Shown: positions 7,708-16,119 of the stretch, one piece after another
Numbering within the stretch: the stretch's first letter is position 1
Layout of the letters: each line of letters begins with the position of its first letter
NCBI GenBank assembly: GCA_905210085.1
Contig: CAJLVJ010000016.1
Location: 1-34,215 of the forward strand
Origin: an uncultured Collinsella sp.
Lineage (GTDB): Bacteria; Actinomycetota; Coriobacteriia; Coriobacteriales; Coriobacteriaceae
Direction of reading: 5' to 3'
DNA length: 34,215 nt
Program-made: the position numbers and the translations under genes
The notes under the pieces: generated by a model
What the model was told of the DNA's origin: nothing
The model's database searches: none
The model's input: the letters and a program-made list of their open reading frames with translations, nothing else

Positions 7708-9315
7708 CTATCCGCATATTCCGCATTTTGCGCACGCCGAGAGTGCTGCCGGTGCCTGCGCGATGCCGCCCTTGGCCGTCTCGCGCAGCGTGGCGGGCAG
7801 GGCGTGGCCAACCGAGAGCATCACGTGCGCCATCTGGTCAAACGGCACCAGGCTCTTGATGCCGGCGAGGGCGAGCTGCGCCGAGCTGAAGGCCGCGGCC
7901 ACGCCGATGGCGTTGCGGTTTTGGCAGGGCACCTCGACAAGGCCACCGACGGGGTCGCAAACGAGGCCCAACAGGTTGCTCAGTGCGATGGAGCTGGCGT
8001 CGAGCGCCTGCTCGGGAGTGCCGCCCATCATCTGGACCAGCGCGGCGGCGGCCATGGCGGCAGCGCTTCCAACCTCGGCCTGGCATCCGCCCTCGGCGCC
8101 GGCGACGCAGGCGCTCGTGGTGAGGTTGAGGCCGATGGCGGCGGCGCAGTAGAGGGCATCCATGACCTGTTCGTCGTCGAGCTGGAGGTGATCGGCGAGC
8201 GCCAGCACGCAGCCGGGGACGACGCCCGCGGAGCCGGCCGTGGGGGCGGCGACGATCACGCCCATGGTGGCGGAGCGCTCGAGCACGGCCATCGCGCGGG
8301 CCACGGCATCGGTCTGAACGGGGCCCATCAGGCTTGTGCTCAAATCGTTGCGGCAGGTGGCATCGACGAGCTTGGCCTCGCCGCCGATCAGCCCGCCGAG
8401 CGATCGCTGCGGATTGGCGATGGGCGCCGTGGTCTCCTCGCGCATGACGTCGAGCACGCGGCGCATGGCTGCGATAGCATGGGCCTCGCCGGTTAGACGC
8501 GCCTCGCGCACGGCCATGACGGCGCCAATATTTAGGCCGAGCTCGGCGCACGCATCGAGCAGCTGCTCGCCGTCGTCGAAGATCTCCTTGGCCGAGACGC
8601 CGGGGGAGAGCGACGAGGCCGAGCCCGGGAGCTCGATAAATGTGGCGTAATCGACATTGTCGAGCTTTCGCAGCATGGGGACGACGGTGTCGTCGGGAGC
8701 GCCGTCGGTCTCAAAGACGGAGTAGGCCTGACCGCCCACCTCGGTGCGGTAGGTGCGGCAGAAGGCGATGTTGACGTGGGCGTAGGCAAGCAGGTTCGTG
8801 AGCGCGGCGAGCACGCCGGGGACGTCCTGGTGCGCCACGAAGAGCGTGGAATACATGCCCGAGATGTCGACGCCAACGCCGTTGATGCGGCTGATGCGCA
8901 TCTTGCCGCCGCCAAGGCTCTCGCCGCGGACCTGTGCCGTGGCGCCCGTGTCGTCGACCATGTCGATGTCGACGGTGTTGGGGTGGATTGAGGCGTCGTC
9001 GCCCTTAATTTCAAAGTGATAGTCGAGGCCCTGCTCGCGCGCGAGGTCAAAGGCCTGCTTGATGTTCTCGTCGTCGGTATCGAGCCCCAAGATACCCGCG
9101 ACGAGCGCGCGGTCGGTGCCGTGGCCGCGGTAGGTATGGGCAAAGGAGTTCCACAGGCCAAAGTTGACCTTGGTGATGCGACCTTCCAGCAGGCTGGCGG
9201 CAACCTGGGCGCAGCGCAGGGCGCCGGCGGTGTGCGATGAGCTGGGGCCGACCATGATGGGGCCCAAGATCTCGAATGCCGAGGTCGTAGCTAGTGTTTG
9301 CGGCTTGCCTGCCAT
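7708..9315 (-). CDS. sdaA: L-serine ammonia-lyase, iron-sulfur type, fused beta-ACT-alpha chain
   Basis: A 535-residue single chain. The beta domain comes first (GPIMVGPSSSHTAGALR, residues 18-34). An ACT-like domain follows (about 157-230), then the alpha catalytic domain (about 245-535). Family cysteines for the [4Fe-4S] cluster are seen in CVAGAEGGCQAE and CDPVGGLVEVPCQNRN, and further cysteines lie at the C-terminus (CAKCGIC). It deaminates L-serine to pyruvate and ammonia and is oxygen-sensitive, which fits an anaerobe. Many Firmicutes have separate alpha and beta chains, so the fusion is of note. The ATG has the ribosome-binding site AAAGGAGC. Confidence 0.93.
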   Translation of the reverse strand: MAGKPQTLATTSAFEILGPIMVGPSSSHTAGALRCAQVAASLLEGRITKVNFGLWNSFAHTYRGHGTDRALVAGILGLDTDDENIKQAFDLAREQGLDYHFEIKGDDASIHPNTVDIDMVDDTGATAQVRGESLGGGKMRISRINGVGVDISGMYSTLFVAHQDVPGVLAALTNLLAYAHVNIAFCRTYRTEVGGQAYSVFETDGAPDDTVVPMLRKLDNVDYATFIELPGSASSLSPGVSAKEIFDDGEQLLDACAELGLNIGAVMAVREARLTGEAHAIAAMRRVLDVMREETTAPIANPQRSLGGLIGGEAKLVDATCRNDLSTSLMGPVQTDAVARAMAVLERSATMGVIVAAPTAGSAGVVPGCVLALADHLQLDDEQVMDALYCAAAIGLNLTTSACVAGAEGGCQAEVGSAAAMAAAALVQMMGGTPEQALDASSIALSNLLGLVCDPVGGLVEVPCQNRNAIGVAAAFSSAQLALAGIKSLVPFDQMAHVMLSVGHALPATLRETAKGGIAQAPAALSACAKCGICG

Positions 9316-9373
9316 GGCTGCTCCTTTATCTTATCTCTTCGTCCCGAGGGGTGGGGCATACTCTGTCCCGCCG

Positions 9374-9492
9374 TTCCGAGGGCTTTAGTATTTGGTCGCC
9401 TGCTCGGACAGTCCTGCTCGCACGGAGGCCGCATTAAGTGGCCTCCGGCTCGTGCGGAACTCGCGATCGACCAAATACTAAAGCCCTCGGAA
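9374..9492. repeat. Large inverted repeat C (119 bp, 25-bp perfect arms) with nested hairpin
   Basis: The left arm, 9374-9398, begins TTCCGAGGGCTTTAGTATTT and is matched without error by 9468-9492. Inside it a second hairpin pairs GCACGGAGGCC (9420-9430) with the GGCCTCC and GTGC blocks between 9440 and 9455, and CTGCTCG occurs twice (9400-9420). It lies in the gap between the start of sdaA and the end of metK. Nothing in it looks coding. It could be a structured RNA or a non-autonomous mobile element. The rest of the gap (9316-9373, 9493-9589) shows only the sdaA ribosome-binding site and no further feature. Confidence 0.8.
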
Positions 9493-9589
9493 CTTAGGAT
9501 ACATGGTTGGAGTCGCTCTGCTGCAAAATTTATCGGCCTGTGATTTATTCCATGTCCCAGGTAGGCTCATCTTCACCACCATTAAATAA

Positions 9590-9623
9590 AAAAGAAGTAC
9601 CGGTTGGGGCCGGTACTTCTTTT
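9590..9623 (-). terminator. Rho-independent terminator of metK
   Basis: The arms AAAAGAAGTACCGG (9590-9603) and CCGGTACTTCTTTT (9610-9623) form a 14-pair perfect stem with a six-base loop. On the minus strand it is followed by a T-rich tract (TTTTTTATTTAA). It lies about 38 bases downstream of the metK stop. Confidence 0.9.
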
Positions 9624-9660
9624 GGTGCGTCGATATTTGGTTGTAGCTTTTGCCGTTGGC

Positions 9661-10941
9661 TTACAGGCCGCAGGCTGCTTTGAGTTCTTCGACTCGGTCG
9701 GTTTTTTCCCAGGTGAAGTCGGCGTCTTCTCGGCCAAAGTGACCGTAGGCTGCCGTCTTCTCGTAGATGGGTCGACGCAGGTCTAGGTCACGGATGATGG
9801 CACCCGGGCGCAGGTCGAAGGTCTTCTCTACGGCTTCAACGATCTTGTCCTCGGCAACATGTGCGGTACCGAAGGTGTCGACCATGATTGAGAGGGGCTT
9901 GGAAACGCCAATGGCGTAGGCCAGCTCGACTTCGCAGCGGTCGGCAAGGCCGGCGGCGACGACGTTCTTGGCGACCCAGCGAGCTGCGTATGCGGCGGAG
10001 CGGTCGACCTTGGTGCAGTCCTTGCCGCTAAAGGCACCGCCGCCGTGACGGCCGTAACCGCCGTAGGTGTCGACGATGATCTTGCGGCCGGTCAGGCCCG
10101 TGTCACCCATGGGGCCGCCCACGACAAAGCGACCGGTGGGGTTCACGTAGATGTCGGCGTTGTCCCACGGCATGTTCTCGGCAGCCATGACGGGGATGAT
10201 GACGTGCTCGATGAGGTCGTCCTTGATCTTGCCCATGTCCTCAATTTCGGCTGCGTGCTGCGTGGAAATGACGATGGTCGTGACCTCGACGGGCTTGCCG
10301 TCCTCGTAGCGCACCGTGACCTGAGTCTTGCCGTCGGGGCGCAGATAGGGCAGGGTACCATCGTGGCGCACGGCGGACAGGCGCTCCGCCAGGCGGCTTG
10401 CCAGGTAGTGCGGCATGGGCATGAGAGTCTTGGTCTCGTTGGAGGCGTAGCCAAACATCATACCCTGGTCGCCGGCGCCGATCAGGTCGATCGGGTCGGT
10501 GGTGGCGCCGGTCTGGGTCTCAAACGACTCGTCGACACCCTGGGCGATATCGGGGGACTGCTCGTGGATGAGGCTCATGACGCCGCAGGTATCGCAGTCA
10601 AAACCGAACTTTGCACGGTTGTAGCCAATGCGGCGGATAACGCCACGGGCAATTTCCTGCACGTCGACGTATGCCTGGGTGCGGATCTCGCCGGCGACGA
10701 TGACGGTACCGGTGGTCACGAGGGTCTCGCAGGCGCAGCGGACGTTCTCGACGTTGGCGGGCACGCCGTTGGGCGCAATGTAGCCCTGCTCCTGTAGCTC
10801 TATTTCTTTGGCGAGGATTGCGTCGAGGACGGCATCGCTGATCTGGTCGGCGATCTTATCGGGATGACCTTCGGTCACCGACTCCGACGTAAACACAAAG
10901 GACCCCTGCTGGGGCGGGATGGAACGAAGTTCTTCTGACAT
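9661..10941 (-). CDS. metK: S-adenosylmethionine synthetase
   Basis: A 426-residue protein. I chose ATG 10941 (MSEELRSIPPQQG), which has GAAAGGAC upstream, over a longer frame without a ribosome-binding site. Family motifs: VTEGHPDKIADQISDAVLDA (about residues 21-40), the GAGDQGMMFGYA loop (ATP and methionine site), and the glycine-rich GGGAFSGKDCTKVDRS, which binds the triphosphate. It makes S-adenosylmethionine from methionine and ATP in the cytoplasm. It is somewhat longer than the roughly 385-400 residues common in the family. No SAM riboswitch is recognisable in the short leader, which instead has a simple CCCGGCG hairpin (10963-10989). Confidence 0.96.
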   Translation of the reverse strand: MSEELRSIPPQQGSFVFTSESVTEGHPDKIADQISDAVLDAILAKEIELQEQGYIAPNGVPANVENVRCACETLVTTGTVIVAGEIRTQAYVDVQEIARGVIRRIGYNRAKFGFDCDTCGVMSLIHEQSPDIAQGVDESFETQTGATTDPIDLIGAGDQGMMFGYASNETKTLMPMPHYLASRLAERLSAVRHDGTLPYLRPDGKTQVTVRYEDGKPVEVTTIVISTQHAAEIEDMGKIKDDLIEHVIIPVMAAENMPWDNADIYVNPTGRFVVGGPMGDTGLTGRKIIVDTYGGYGRHGGGAFSGKDCTKVDRSAAYAARWVAKNVVAAGLADRCEVELAYAIGVSKPLSIMVDTFGTAHVAEDKIVEAVEKTFDLRPGAIIRDLDLRRPIYEKTAAYGHFGREDADFTWEKTDRVEELKAACGL

Positions 10942-11007
10942 GATTGTCCTTTCAAAACGTGTCCCGGCGACCGTTACCATTCCGCCGGGCTCTGTATGCA
11001 AGGGCAC

Positions 11008-11013
11008 ATCATA
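11008..11013 (-). promoter_or_regulatory. Candidate -10 box of metK
   Basis: The minus strand reads TATGAT about 67 bases upstream of the metK start. The -35 region (TGTGAA at 15-16 bases' distance) is weak. The large inverted repeat D begins about 30 bases further upstream. Confidence 0.35.
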
Positions 11014-11045
11014 GCGCGTTAAACGAATATTCACACCCTTTCCGC

Positions 11046-11137
11046 ACCTACTCATTGGGGACAGGCTTAAATGACCAGCCTTAAGCTAAGAACGTCCCAT
11101 ACGACTGGTCATTTAAGCCTGTCCCCAATGAGTAGGT
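11046..11137. repeat. Large inverted repeat D (92 bp, 33-bp perfect arms)
   Basis: The left arm 11046-11078 starts ACCTACTCATTGGGGACAGG, and 11105-11137 is its exact reverse complement; the loop is 26 bases. It fills the space between the divergently transcribed metK and gltX genes. The GGGGAC/GTCCCC core resembles the palindromes found next to REP-associated tyrosine transposases, but no transposase gene is in the window. As DNA it could extrude a cruciform; as RNA it could form a long hairpin. Confidence 0.85.
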
Positions 11138-11172
11138 CGATGCCCTTTGTGCGGAGGTGGGCATTGTTGCTT

Positions 11173-11178
11173 TATACT
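11173..11178 (+). promoter_or_regulatory. Candidate -10 box of gltX
   Basis: TATACT at 11173-11178 lies 41 bases before the gltX start. No good -35 hexamer is seen 16-18 bases upstream, so the assignment is tentative. Confidence 0.35.
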
Positions 11179-11218
11179 GGTGCGGTTAGACATCCATCCT
11201 GCAATCGAGGAGATTTCC

Positions 11219-12694
11219 ATGGCATCAGACGTTCGCGTCCGCTTTGCACCCTCACCGACGGGCAAGCTGCACATCGGCGGCGCCCGCACCGCTATCTATA
11301 ACTGGGCTTTTGCCCGCGCAAACGGTGGCACGTTCATCCTGCGCATCGACGACACCGATCCCACCCGTTCCACCGACGAGAACACGCAGATCATTCTGCG
11401 CGCCATGCGTTGGCTTGGCCTGGACTGGGACGAGGGTCCCGAGGTGGGCGGCGACTATGGCCCCTACGCCCAGACCGAGCGCCTGGACCTGTACAAGCAG
11501 GCCGCCCAGAAGCTTTGGGACGAGGGCAAGGCCTATCCCTGCTTCTGCACCAAGGAGCAGCTCGAAGCCGACCGCAAGGCCGCGCAGGAGCGCAAGGACC
11601 CCTTCCAGGGCTATCAGCGTCGCTGCCGCGATCTTGATCCCGAGGAGGCCCGTCGCCGCATCGAGGCCGGCGAGCCCTACGTCCTGCGCATCAAGGTGCC
11701 CGAGGACCGCGGCGACGTCGTCATCCACGACGCTGTCCACGGCGAGGTGACCTTCGACGCCAAGGAGCTCGACGACTTTGTTATCTTCCGCTCCGACGGC
11801 ACGCCCACGTACAACTTCGCGACCGTCGTCGACGACGCCATGATGAAGATCACCCACGTCATCCGCGGCGACGATCACCTGTCCAACACCCCGCGCCAGG
11901 TCATGGTCTACGAGGCCCTCGGCGCGCCCGTGCCCACGTTCGCCCACATCTCCATGATCCTGGGTGCCGACGGTAAGAAGCTCTCCAAGCGTCACGGCGC
12001 CACCTCGGTGGAGGAGTACCGCGACGCCGGCTACCTGTCCGACGCTTTCGTCAACTACCTGGCGCTGCTCGGCTGGTCGCTCGACGGCGAGACCACGATC
12101 ATCCCGCGCGATGTCCTGGCCAGCAAGTTCTCGCTCGACCGCATCTCTAAGAACCCGGCGACCTTCGACCCCAAGAAGCTCGATTGGGTCAATGCCGAGT
12201 ACATCAACGGCATGTCCGATGCTCAGTTTGCCGACGAGATCATGGTCCCCGAGCTGCACGAGGCGGGTCTCATCGAGGGTAATGTCGAGTACGGCGAGGA
12301 TTGGATCGATGCGCTTGCCGCCATCGTCAAGCCGCGCACCAAGATGCCGGCCGACGCCGTGACCGTCGCCGCTCCCATCTTTGCCACGGCCGAGACGCTC
12401 GAGTATGACGAGAGGTCCGTTAACAAGGGCCTGGCCAAGGAAGGCATGGGCGCCATTCTGGATGCCGCCAAGGCCGCGCTCGAGGGCGTGGACGAGTGGA
12501 CCGCCGCGAACATCGACGCCGCGCTTGAGCCGCTGCCCGAGCAGATGGACCTTAAGAAGCGCGTGGTGTTCCAGGCCGTGCGCGTCGCCGTCTGCGGCAA
12601 CATGGTGAGCCCTCCACTGGGCGAGACCATGGCGCTCGTCGGCCGCGACGACTGCCTGGCGCGCATCGACCGCGCCCGCACGATGGCGCTGTAG
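11219..12694 (+). CDS. gltX: Glutamyl-tRNA synthetase (class I)
   Basis: A 491-residue protein from ATG 11219, preceded by CGAGGAGA. The open frame extends further upstream, but the synthetase fold begins with VRVRFAPSPTGKLHIGGART, containing the HIGH-type signature (HIGG). The KMSKS-type loop is GKKLSKRHG around residue 258. The segment IDDTDPTRSTDENTQIIL is typical of the family. It charges tRNA(Glu), and possibly tRNA(Gln) as the first step of the indirect Gln pathway, with glutamate and ATP. It is followed by a clear terminator. Confidence 0.96.
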   Translation: MASDVRVRFAPSPTGKLHIGGARTAIYNWAFARANGGTFILRIDDTDPTRSTDENTQIILRAMRWLGLDWDEGPEVGGDYGPYAQTERLDLYKQAAQKLWDEGKAYPCFCTKEQLEADRKAAQERKDPFQGYQRRCRDLDPEEARRRIEAGEPYVLRIKVPEDRGDVVIHDAVHGEVTFDAKELDDFVIFRSDGTPTYNFATVVDDAMMKITHVIRGDDHLSNTPRQVMVYEALGAPVPTFAHISMILGADGKKLSKRHGATSVEEYRDAGYLSDAFVNYLALLGWSLDGETTIIPRDVLASKFSLDRISKNPATFDPKKLDWVNAEYINGMSDAQFADEIMVPELHEAGLIEGNVEYGEDWIDALAAIVKPRTKMPADAVTVAAPIFATAETLEYDERSVNKGLAKEGMGAILDAAKAALEGVDEWTAANIDAALEPLPEQMDLKKRVVFQAVRVAVCGNMVSPPLGETMALVGRDDCLARIDRARTMAL

Positions 12695-12717
12695 CAGCCG
12701 TGTAAACGCATGTATCC

Positions 12718-12743
12718 GAGCCCCGTTCACCCGAGCGGGGCTC
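12718..12743 (+). terminator. Rho-independent terminator of gltX
   Basis: The arms GAGCCCCG (12718-12725) and CGGGGCTC (12736-12743) form the stem, followed by TTGTTTCTG. It lies 24 bases after the gltX stop. Confidence 0.85.
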
Positions 12744-12782
12744 TTGTTTCTGTAGACGTATGGGATAGGAGGTGCTGGAGCC

Positions 12783-15236
12783 GTGGCCGAGCAACTGTCT
12801 CTGTTTGGTTCGCCGGAACCGGAGGAGGTTCCGGTGAAGCCAGTGTCTGCCGCTGCCTCGGCTCAGCCTAAGCCTGCACCTGAGCCCATCGCCGCCTATG
12901 CGAGCGTGGTTCTCGACATCCCGACGCGTGCGCTGTCCGAGCCGTTTGCCTATGGCATTCCTCAACCCCTTGCTAGCGACGCGCAGATCGGATCCACGGT
13001 CCTGGTCCATTTTGGCAACCGTGCTGCCGCAGGCTACATCGTCGACATTGCGCCCGAGCTGGGCGATCTGCAGGGCAATAGCGCGCTCGACCCCGCGCGC
13101 ATTAAAGCCGTCGAAGCCATCCTCAGCAAACCGCTCTTTACCGCCGAGGCTGCCCGTATCGCGCGCTGGATGAGCCGCGAGTATGTCGCGACGCTTTCCG
13201 AGTGCCTGCGCCTGTTTTTGCCCCCGGGTGGAAGCCCGCGCGTGGTCAAGGGCGACGACGGCGTGTGGACGGTTGAACGTCCCGCCGTCAAGCCTATCCA
13301 AAACCGCTGGGTCATGCTCACGCCCGAGGGCTTTGACTATACGCCGCCCAAGACCGCGGTCCGCCAGCGCCAGCTCATCGAGGCACTACGGTGCGGCCCG
13401 GTCACGACGCGTGACCTCAACCTGCTCTATAACAGCATGTCGGCTACCATCAAGGCGCTCGAAAAACGCGGCGTCGTGGTGGTGGAGGAGCGCCGTGCGT
13501 GGCGTGGCTGCAATGAACAGACCACGCTCTCCTCGGCAAGCGGCAAGGCACCGGTCGCACTCACCAACGGTCAGCAGCAGGCGCTCGCGCAGATTGAGCG
13601 CGCCCGTCTGGACGCTCATGGCGACGTGGTGCTGGTCGACGGCGTCACCGGCTCCGGCAAAACCGAGGTTTATCTCTCCGCCATCGAGCGCGTGCTCGCG
13701 GCCGGTCGCTCGGCGTGCGTGCTTGTGCCCGAAATCTCGCTGACGGCCCAGACCGTCGGCCGCTTCCGCTCGCGCTTTGGCGAGACGGTCGCCGTGTTCC
13801 ATTCCCGCCTTTCGGCTGGCGAGCGCCTGGACCAGTGGGATATGGTCGCCAGCGGTGCCGCTCGCGTGGTCGTGGGCGCCCGCTCGGCGCTCTTTTGCCC
13901 GCTCAGCGACTTGGGCCTCATCATCATCGACGAGGAGCATGAGACCAGTTACAAGCAGGGTTCCAGTCCGCGCTACCACGCGCGCGAGGTGGCGGCAGAG
14001 ATGGCGCGGCGTTACCGATGCCCGCTTGTGTTGGGCTCCGCCACGCCCTCGGCCGAGGCTCTCGACCGCTGCCGCCGTGGCATGTATAACGGTGCCACCT
14101 GGACGCGCGTCGAGATGCCCGAGCGCCCGGGACACGCCGTGCTGCCGACTGTCCGCATTGCCGACCTGCGCCGCGAGTTCTCGCATGGCAGCCGCTGCAT
14201 GTTCTCAAAACCCTTGATGGAGGGCTTGGAGCGTGTGGTCGAGCGCCGCGAGAAGGCCGTGCTGTTGCACAACCGCCGTGGCTTTGCACCGTTCTTGATG
14301 TGCCGCGAGTGCGGATGCGTCCCCACCTGCAATCACTGCTCCACCGCGCTTACATATCACGAGCGCACGCACACGCTGCAATGTCACACCTGCGGTTCGT
14401 CTTGGCGCGTGCAGCCGTATCCCGCGCCCACGAGCCGATGCCCCAAATGTGGCAGTCGCTACCTGGCAAAAATGGGTCTGGGAACGCAGCAGATCGAGGA
14501 CGCACTGCATCAGATGCTTCCCGAGGATGTCGCCATTATTCGCATGGATGCCGATTCCACGCGCGGCAAGGATGCGCACAAAAAGCTGCTCGAGCAGTTC
14601 GATGCGGCGGATTGTGCCGTGTTGCTGGGCACCCAAATGATCGCAAAGGGTCTCGATTTTCCCGAGGTCACGCTCGTAGGCGTGGTCAATGCCGACTTCG
14701 CCCTCAAGCTGCCCGACTTTCGCGCAGGGGAGCGCGCCTACGATCTGCTGGAGCAGGTTGCGGGCCGCGCCGGCCGCGGCGATCGCCCCGGCGAGGTTAT
14801 CATCCAGACCTACCTGCCCGAGGACCCGGTCATCCGCGCCGTCGCCGAGCACGACCGCTCGATTTTTACCGACTACGACCTGGACCAGCGCCGCGACGCG
14901 CTGTACCCGCCGTTTGTTCGCCTGGTCAACATCTTGGTATGGTCGGCGAACCGAGACGACGCGCAGAACTACATCGGACGTATCGCAAAGCTTCTTAAGC
15001 GCCGCTGGCATGCCGCCGCGCCCGACTTTTTGCGGGCGGGGAGTGCCGTGCCGCAGGTGCTGGGCCCGGCTTCGTGTGTAATCGAGAGAGCCAAGGACCG
15101 TTACCGCTTCCATCTGCTTGTGAAGTCGCCCGTGGGGTACCATGTCTCTGATGATATCGACGCCTGCCTCAAAGAGGTGGGCTCCGTGCGCGGCGTGAGC
15201 GTGAGCGTTGACGTCGACGCCTATGACCTGATGTAA
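12783..15236 (+). CDS. priA: Primosomal replication restart helicase PriA (N')
   Basis: An 817-residue protein starting at GTG 12783, nine bases after a perfect AGGAGGT. Residues 4-8 are QLSLF, which matches the beta-clamp-binding consensus, followed by a Pro/Ala linker to about residue 40. The PriA N-terminal DNA-binding domain follows (VVLDIPTRALSEPFAYGIP onward). Walker A is GVTGSGKT (about 288-295), and the DEEH box lies near 383. A zinc-binding region of paired cysteines lies between about 506 and 560 (CRECG, CNHC, CHTC, CPKC), embedded in the helicase. Late helicase motifs include GTQMIAKGLDF and QVAGRAGRGDRPG. It reloads the replisome at stalled forks. It is followed closely by def. 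Confidence 0.95.
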   Translation: MAEQLSLFGSPEPEEVPVKPVSAAASAQPKPAPEPIAAYASVVLDIPTRALSEPFAYGIPQPLASDAQIGSTVLVHFGNRAAAGYIVDIAPELGDLQGNSALDPARIKAVEAILSKPLFTAEAARIARWMSREYVATLSECLRLFLPPGGSPRVVKGDDGVWTVERPAVKPIQNRWVMLTPEGFDYTPPKTAVRQRQLIEALRCGPVTTRDLNLLYNSMSATIKALEKRGVVVVEERRAWRGCNEQTTLSSASGKAPVALTNGQQQALAQIERARLDAHGDVVLVDGVTGSGKTEVYLSAIERVLAAGRSACVLVPEISLTAQTVGRFRSRFGETVAVFHSRLSAGERLDQWDMVASGAARVVVGARSALFCPLSDLGLIIIDEEHETSYKQGSSPRYHAREVAAEMARRYRCPLVLGSATPSAEALDRCRRGMYNGATWTRVEMPERPGHAVLPTVRIADLRREFSHGSRCMFSKPLMEGLERVVERREKAVLLHNRRGFAPFLMCRECGCVPTCNHCSTALTYHERTHTLQCHTCGSSWRVQPYPAPTSRCPKCGSRYLAKMGLGTQQIEDALHQMLPEDVAIIRMDADSTRGKDAHKKLLEQFDAADCAVLLGTQMIAKGLDFPEVTLVGVVNADFALKLPDFRAGERAYDLLEQVAGRAGRGDRPGEVIIQTYLPEDPVIRAVAEHDRSIFTDYDLDQRRDALYPPFVRLVNILVWSANRDDAQNYIGRIAKLLKRRWHAAAPDFLRAGSAVPQVLGPASCVIERAKDRYRFHLLVKSPVGYHVSDDIDACLKEVGSVRGVSVSVDVDAYDLM

Positions 15237-15254
15237 CAACCCGAAAGGATGGCC

Positions 15255-15791
15255 ATGGAAGCCAACGGAATCGTACTGTCGCCCGACCCTCGTCTGCGCC
15301 AGGAGTGCGTCGTCATCGAGGAGATCACCCCGGCGATCGAGGCGCTTGCCGAGAAGATGAAGAAGATGATGTTCGAGAACGGCGGTTGCGGCCTGGCTGC
15401 CCCGCAGATCGGCGAGCTCATTCAGCTCGTCACCATCGACTGCGACTACAGTGACAAGAATGATTATGATCCGTACGTGCTTATCAACCCTGTCATTGTT
15501 GAGCAAAGTGACCATCTGGTGCCCTTTAGCGAGGGCTGCCTGTCCATCCCTGGCATTAGCTGCGAGATCGAGCGTCCCGACCATGTCGTCGTCGAGGCGT
15601 ACGACTTGGACGCTAACCTGATTCGCTACGAGGCCTCGGGCGATCTGTTCTGCGTGTGCCTGCAGCACGAGATCGATCACTTGCACGGCAACACCATGTT
15701 CGAGCGACTGAAGCCCATGCAGAGGATCAAAGCAGTCAAGGAGTACCAGGACGCCCTGGCCCGCGGCGCTCGACCGGGCGAGACGGAGTAG
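15255..15791 (+). CDS. def: Peptide deformylase
   Basis: A 178-residue metalloenzyme with all three family motifs: GCGLAAPQIG (motif 1), EGCLS (motif 2, metal cysteine) and QHEIDHLHG (motif 3, two metal histidines and the catalytic glutamate). It removes the N-formyl group from nascent proteins. Two ATG codons are close together (15249 and 15255). I prefer the second because CGAAAGG ends only one or two bases before the first and six bases before the second. It lies 18 bases after priA and upstream of fmt, the enzyme that adds the formyl group. A hairpin element and a terminator separate it from fmt. Confidence 0.95.
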   Translation: MEANGIVLSPDPRLRQECVVIEEITPAIEALAEKMKKMMFENGGCGLAAPQIGELIQLVTIDCDYSDKNDYDPYVLINPVIVEQSDHLVPFSEGCLSIPGISCEIERPDHVVVEAYDLDANLIRYEASGDLFCVCLQHEIDHLHGNTMFERLKPMQRIKAVKEYQDALARGARPGETE

Positions 15792-15799
15792 GTCCCACC

Positions 15800-15901
15800 G
15801 TCCCCGGTGCTGAGCGCCCACATATCATCCCGTGCTCAAACATTCTCGCTTTGCTGCGAAACTGTGCGCGGGACGATATGTGGGCGCTCAGCACCGGGGA
15901 C
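15800..15901. repeat. Large inverted repeat E (102 bp, 33-bp arms)
   Basis: The arms 15800-15832 (starting GTCCCCGGTGCTGAGCGCCC) and 15869-15901 pair with a single mismatch, which would be a G-U pair in RNA. It begins nine bases after the def stop. There is no T-run after it, and a separate terminator follows about 75 bases later, so termination is not its obvious job. It has the same GTCCCC/GGGGAC core as repeat D. Confidence 0.85.
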
Positions 15902-15976
15902 TGCGTTGTTCTGGCTCGGTTCGCCCAGGTGCCGTTGGGCCAGGGAGGGGCGTCTTCGCTGATAATTGCTTTGCTG

Positions 15977-16003
15977 AAAGAGCTGCTTTTATTGCGGCTC
16001 TTT
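15977..16003 (+). terminator. Candidate terminator between def and fmt
   Basis: AAAGAGCTGC (15977-15986) pairs with GCGGCTCTTT (15994-16003), a ten-pair stem including one G-T wobble with a seven-base TTTTATT loop. It is followed by CTTTGGTTTT. The remaining bases to 16119 are T-rich and hold the fmt ribosome-binding site; no clear promoter stands out. Confidence 0.7.
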
Positions 16004-16119
16004 CTTTGGTTTTGGGTATATTTGTCTTTGTTGAACTGTTCTTGCGACTGGGTGCGCTTGCGACCTGGAATGCTTTTTTGTAGCCGTCTCGGCTCGTTAT
16101 TGAGAGGAGACTAACTTTT

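Noticed and set aside
10942..11045. Possible SAM riboswitch in the metK leader.
   Set aside because: Only one simple hairpin (10963-10989) is present. The leader is too short and lacks the conserved core of the SAM riboswitch classes that I know.
9374..11137. CRISPR array suggested by repeated palindromes in intergenic gaps.
   Set aside because: There are no regularly spaced direct repeats, the arm sequences differ from element to element, and no cas gene is present.
15956..16083. Frame before fmt encoding a hydrophobic stretch (AAFIAALSLVLGIFVFVELF) that ends at TAG 16081-16083.
   Set aside because: It has no start codon of its own, runs upstream through inverted repeat E, and overlaps a good terminator hairpin (15977-16003). 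It may be a remnant of a small membrane protein, but this cannot be supported.
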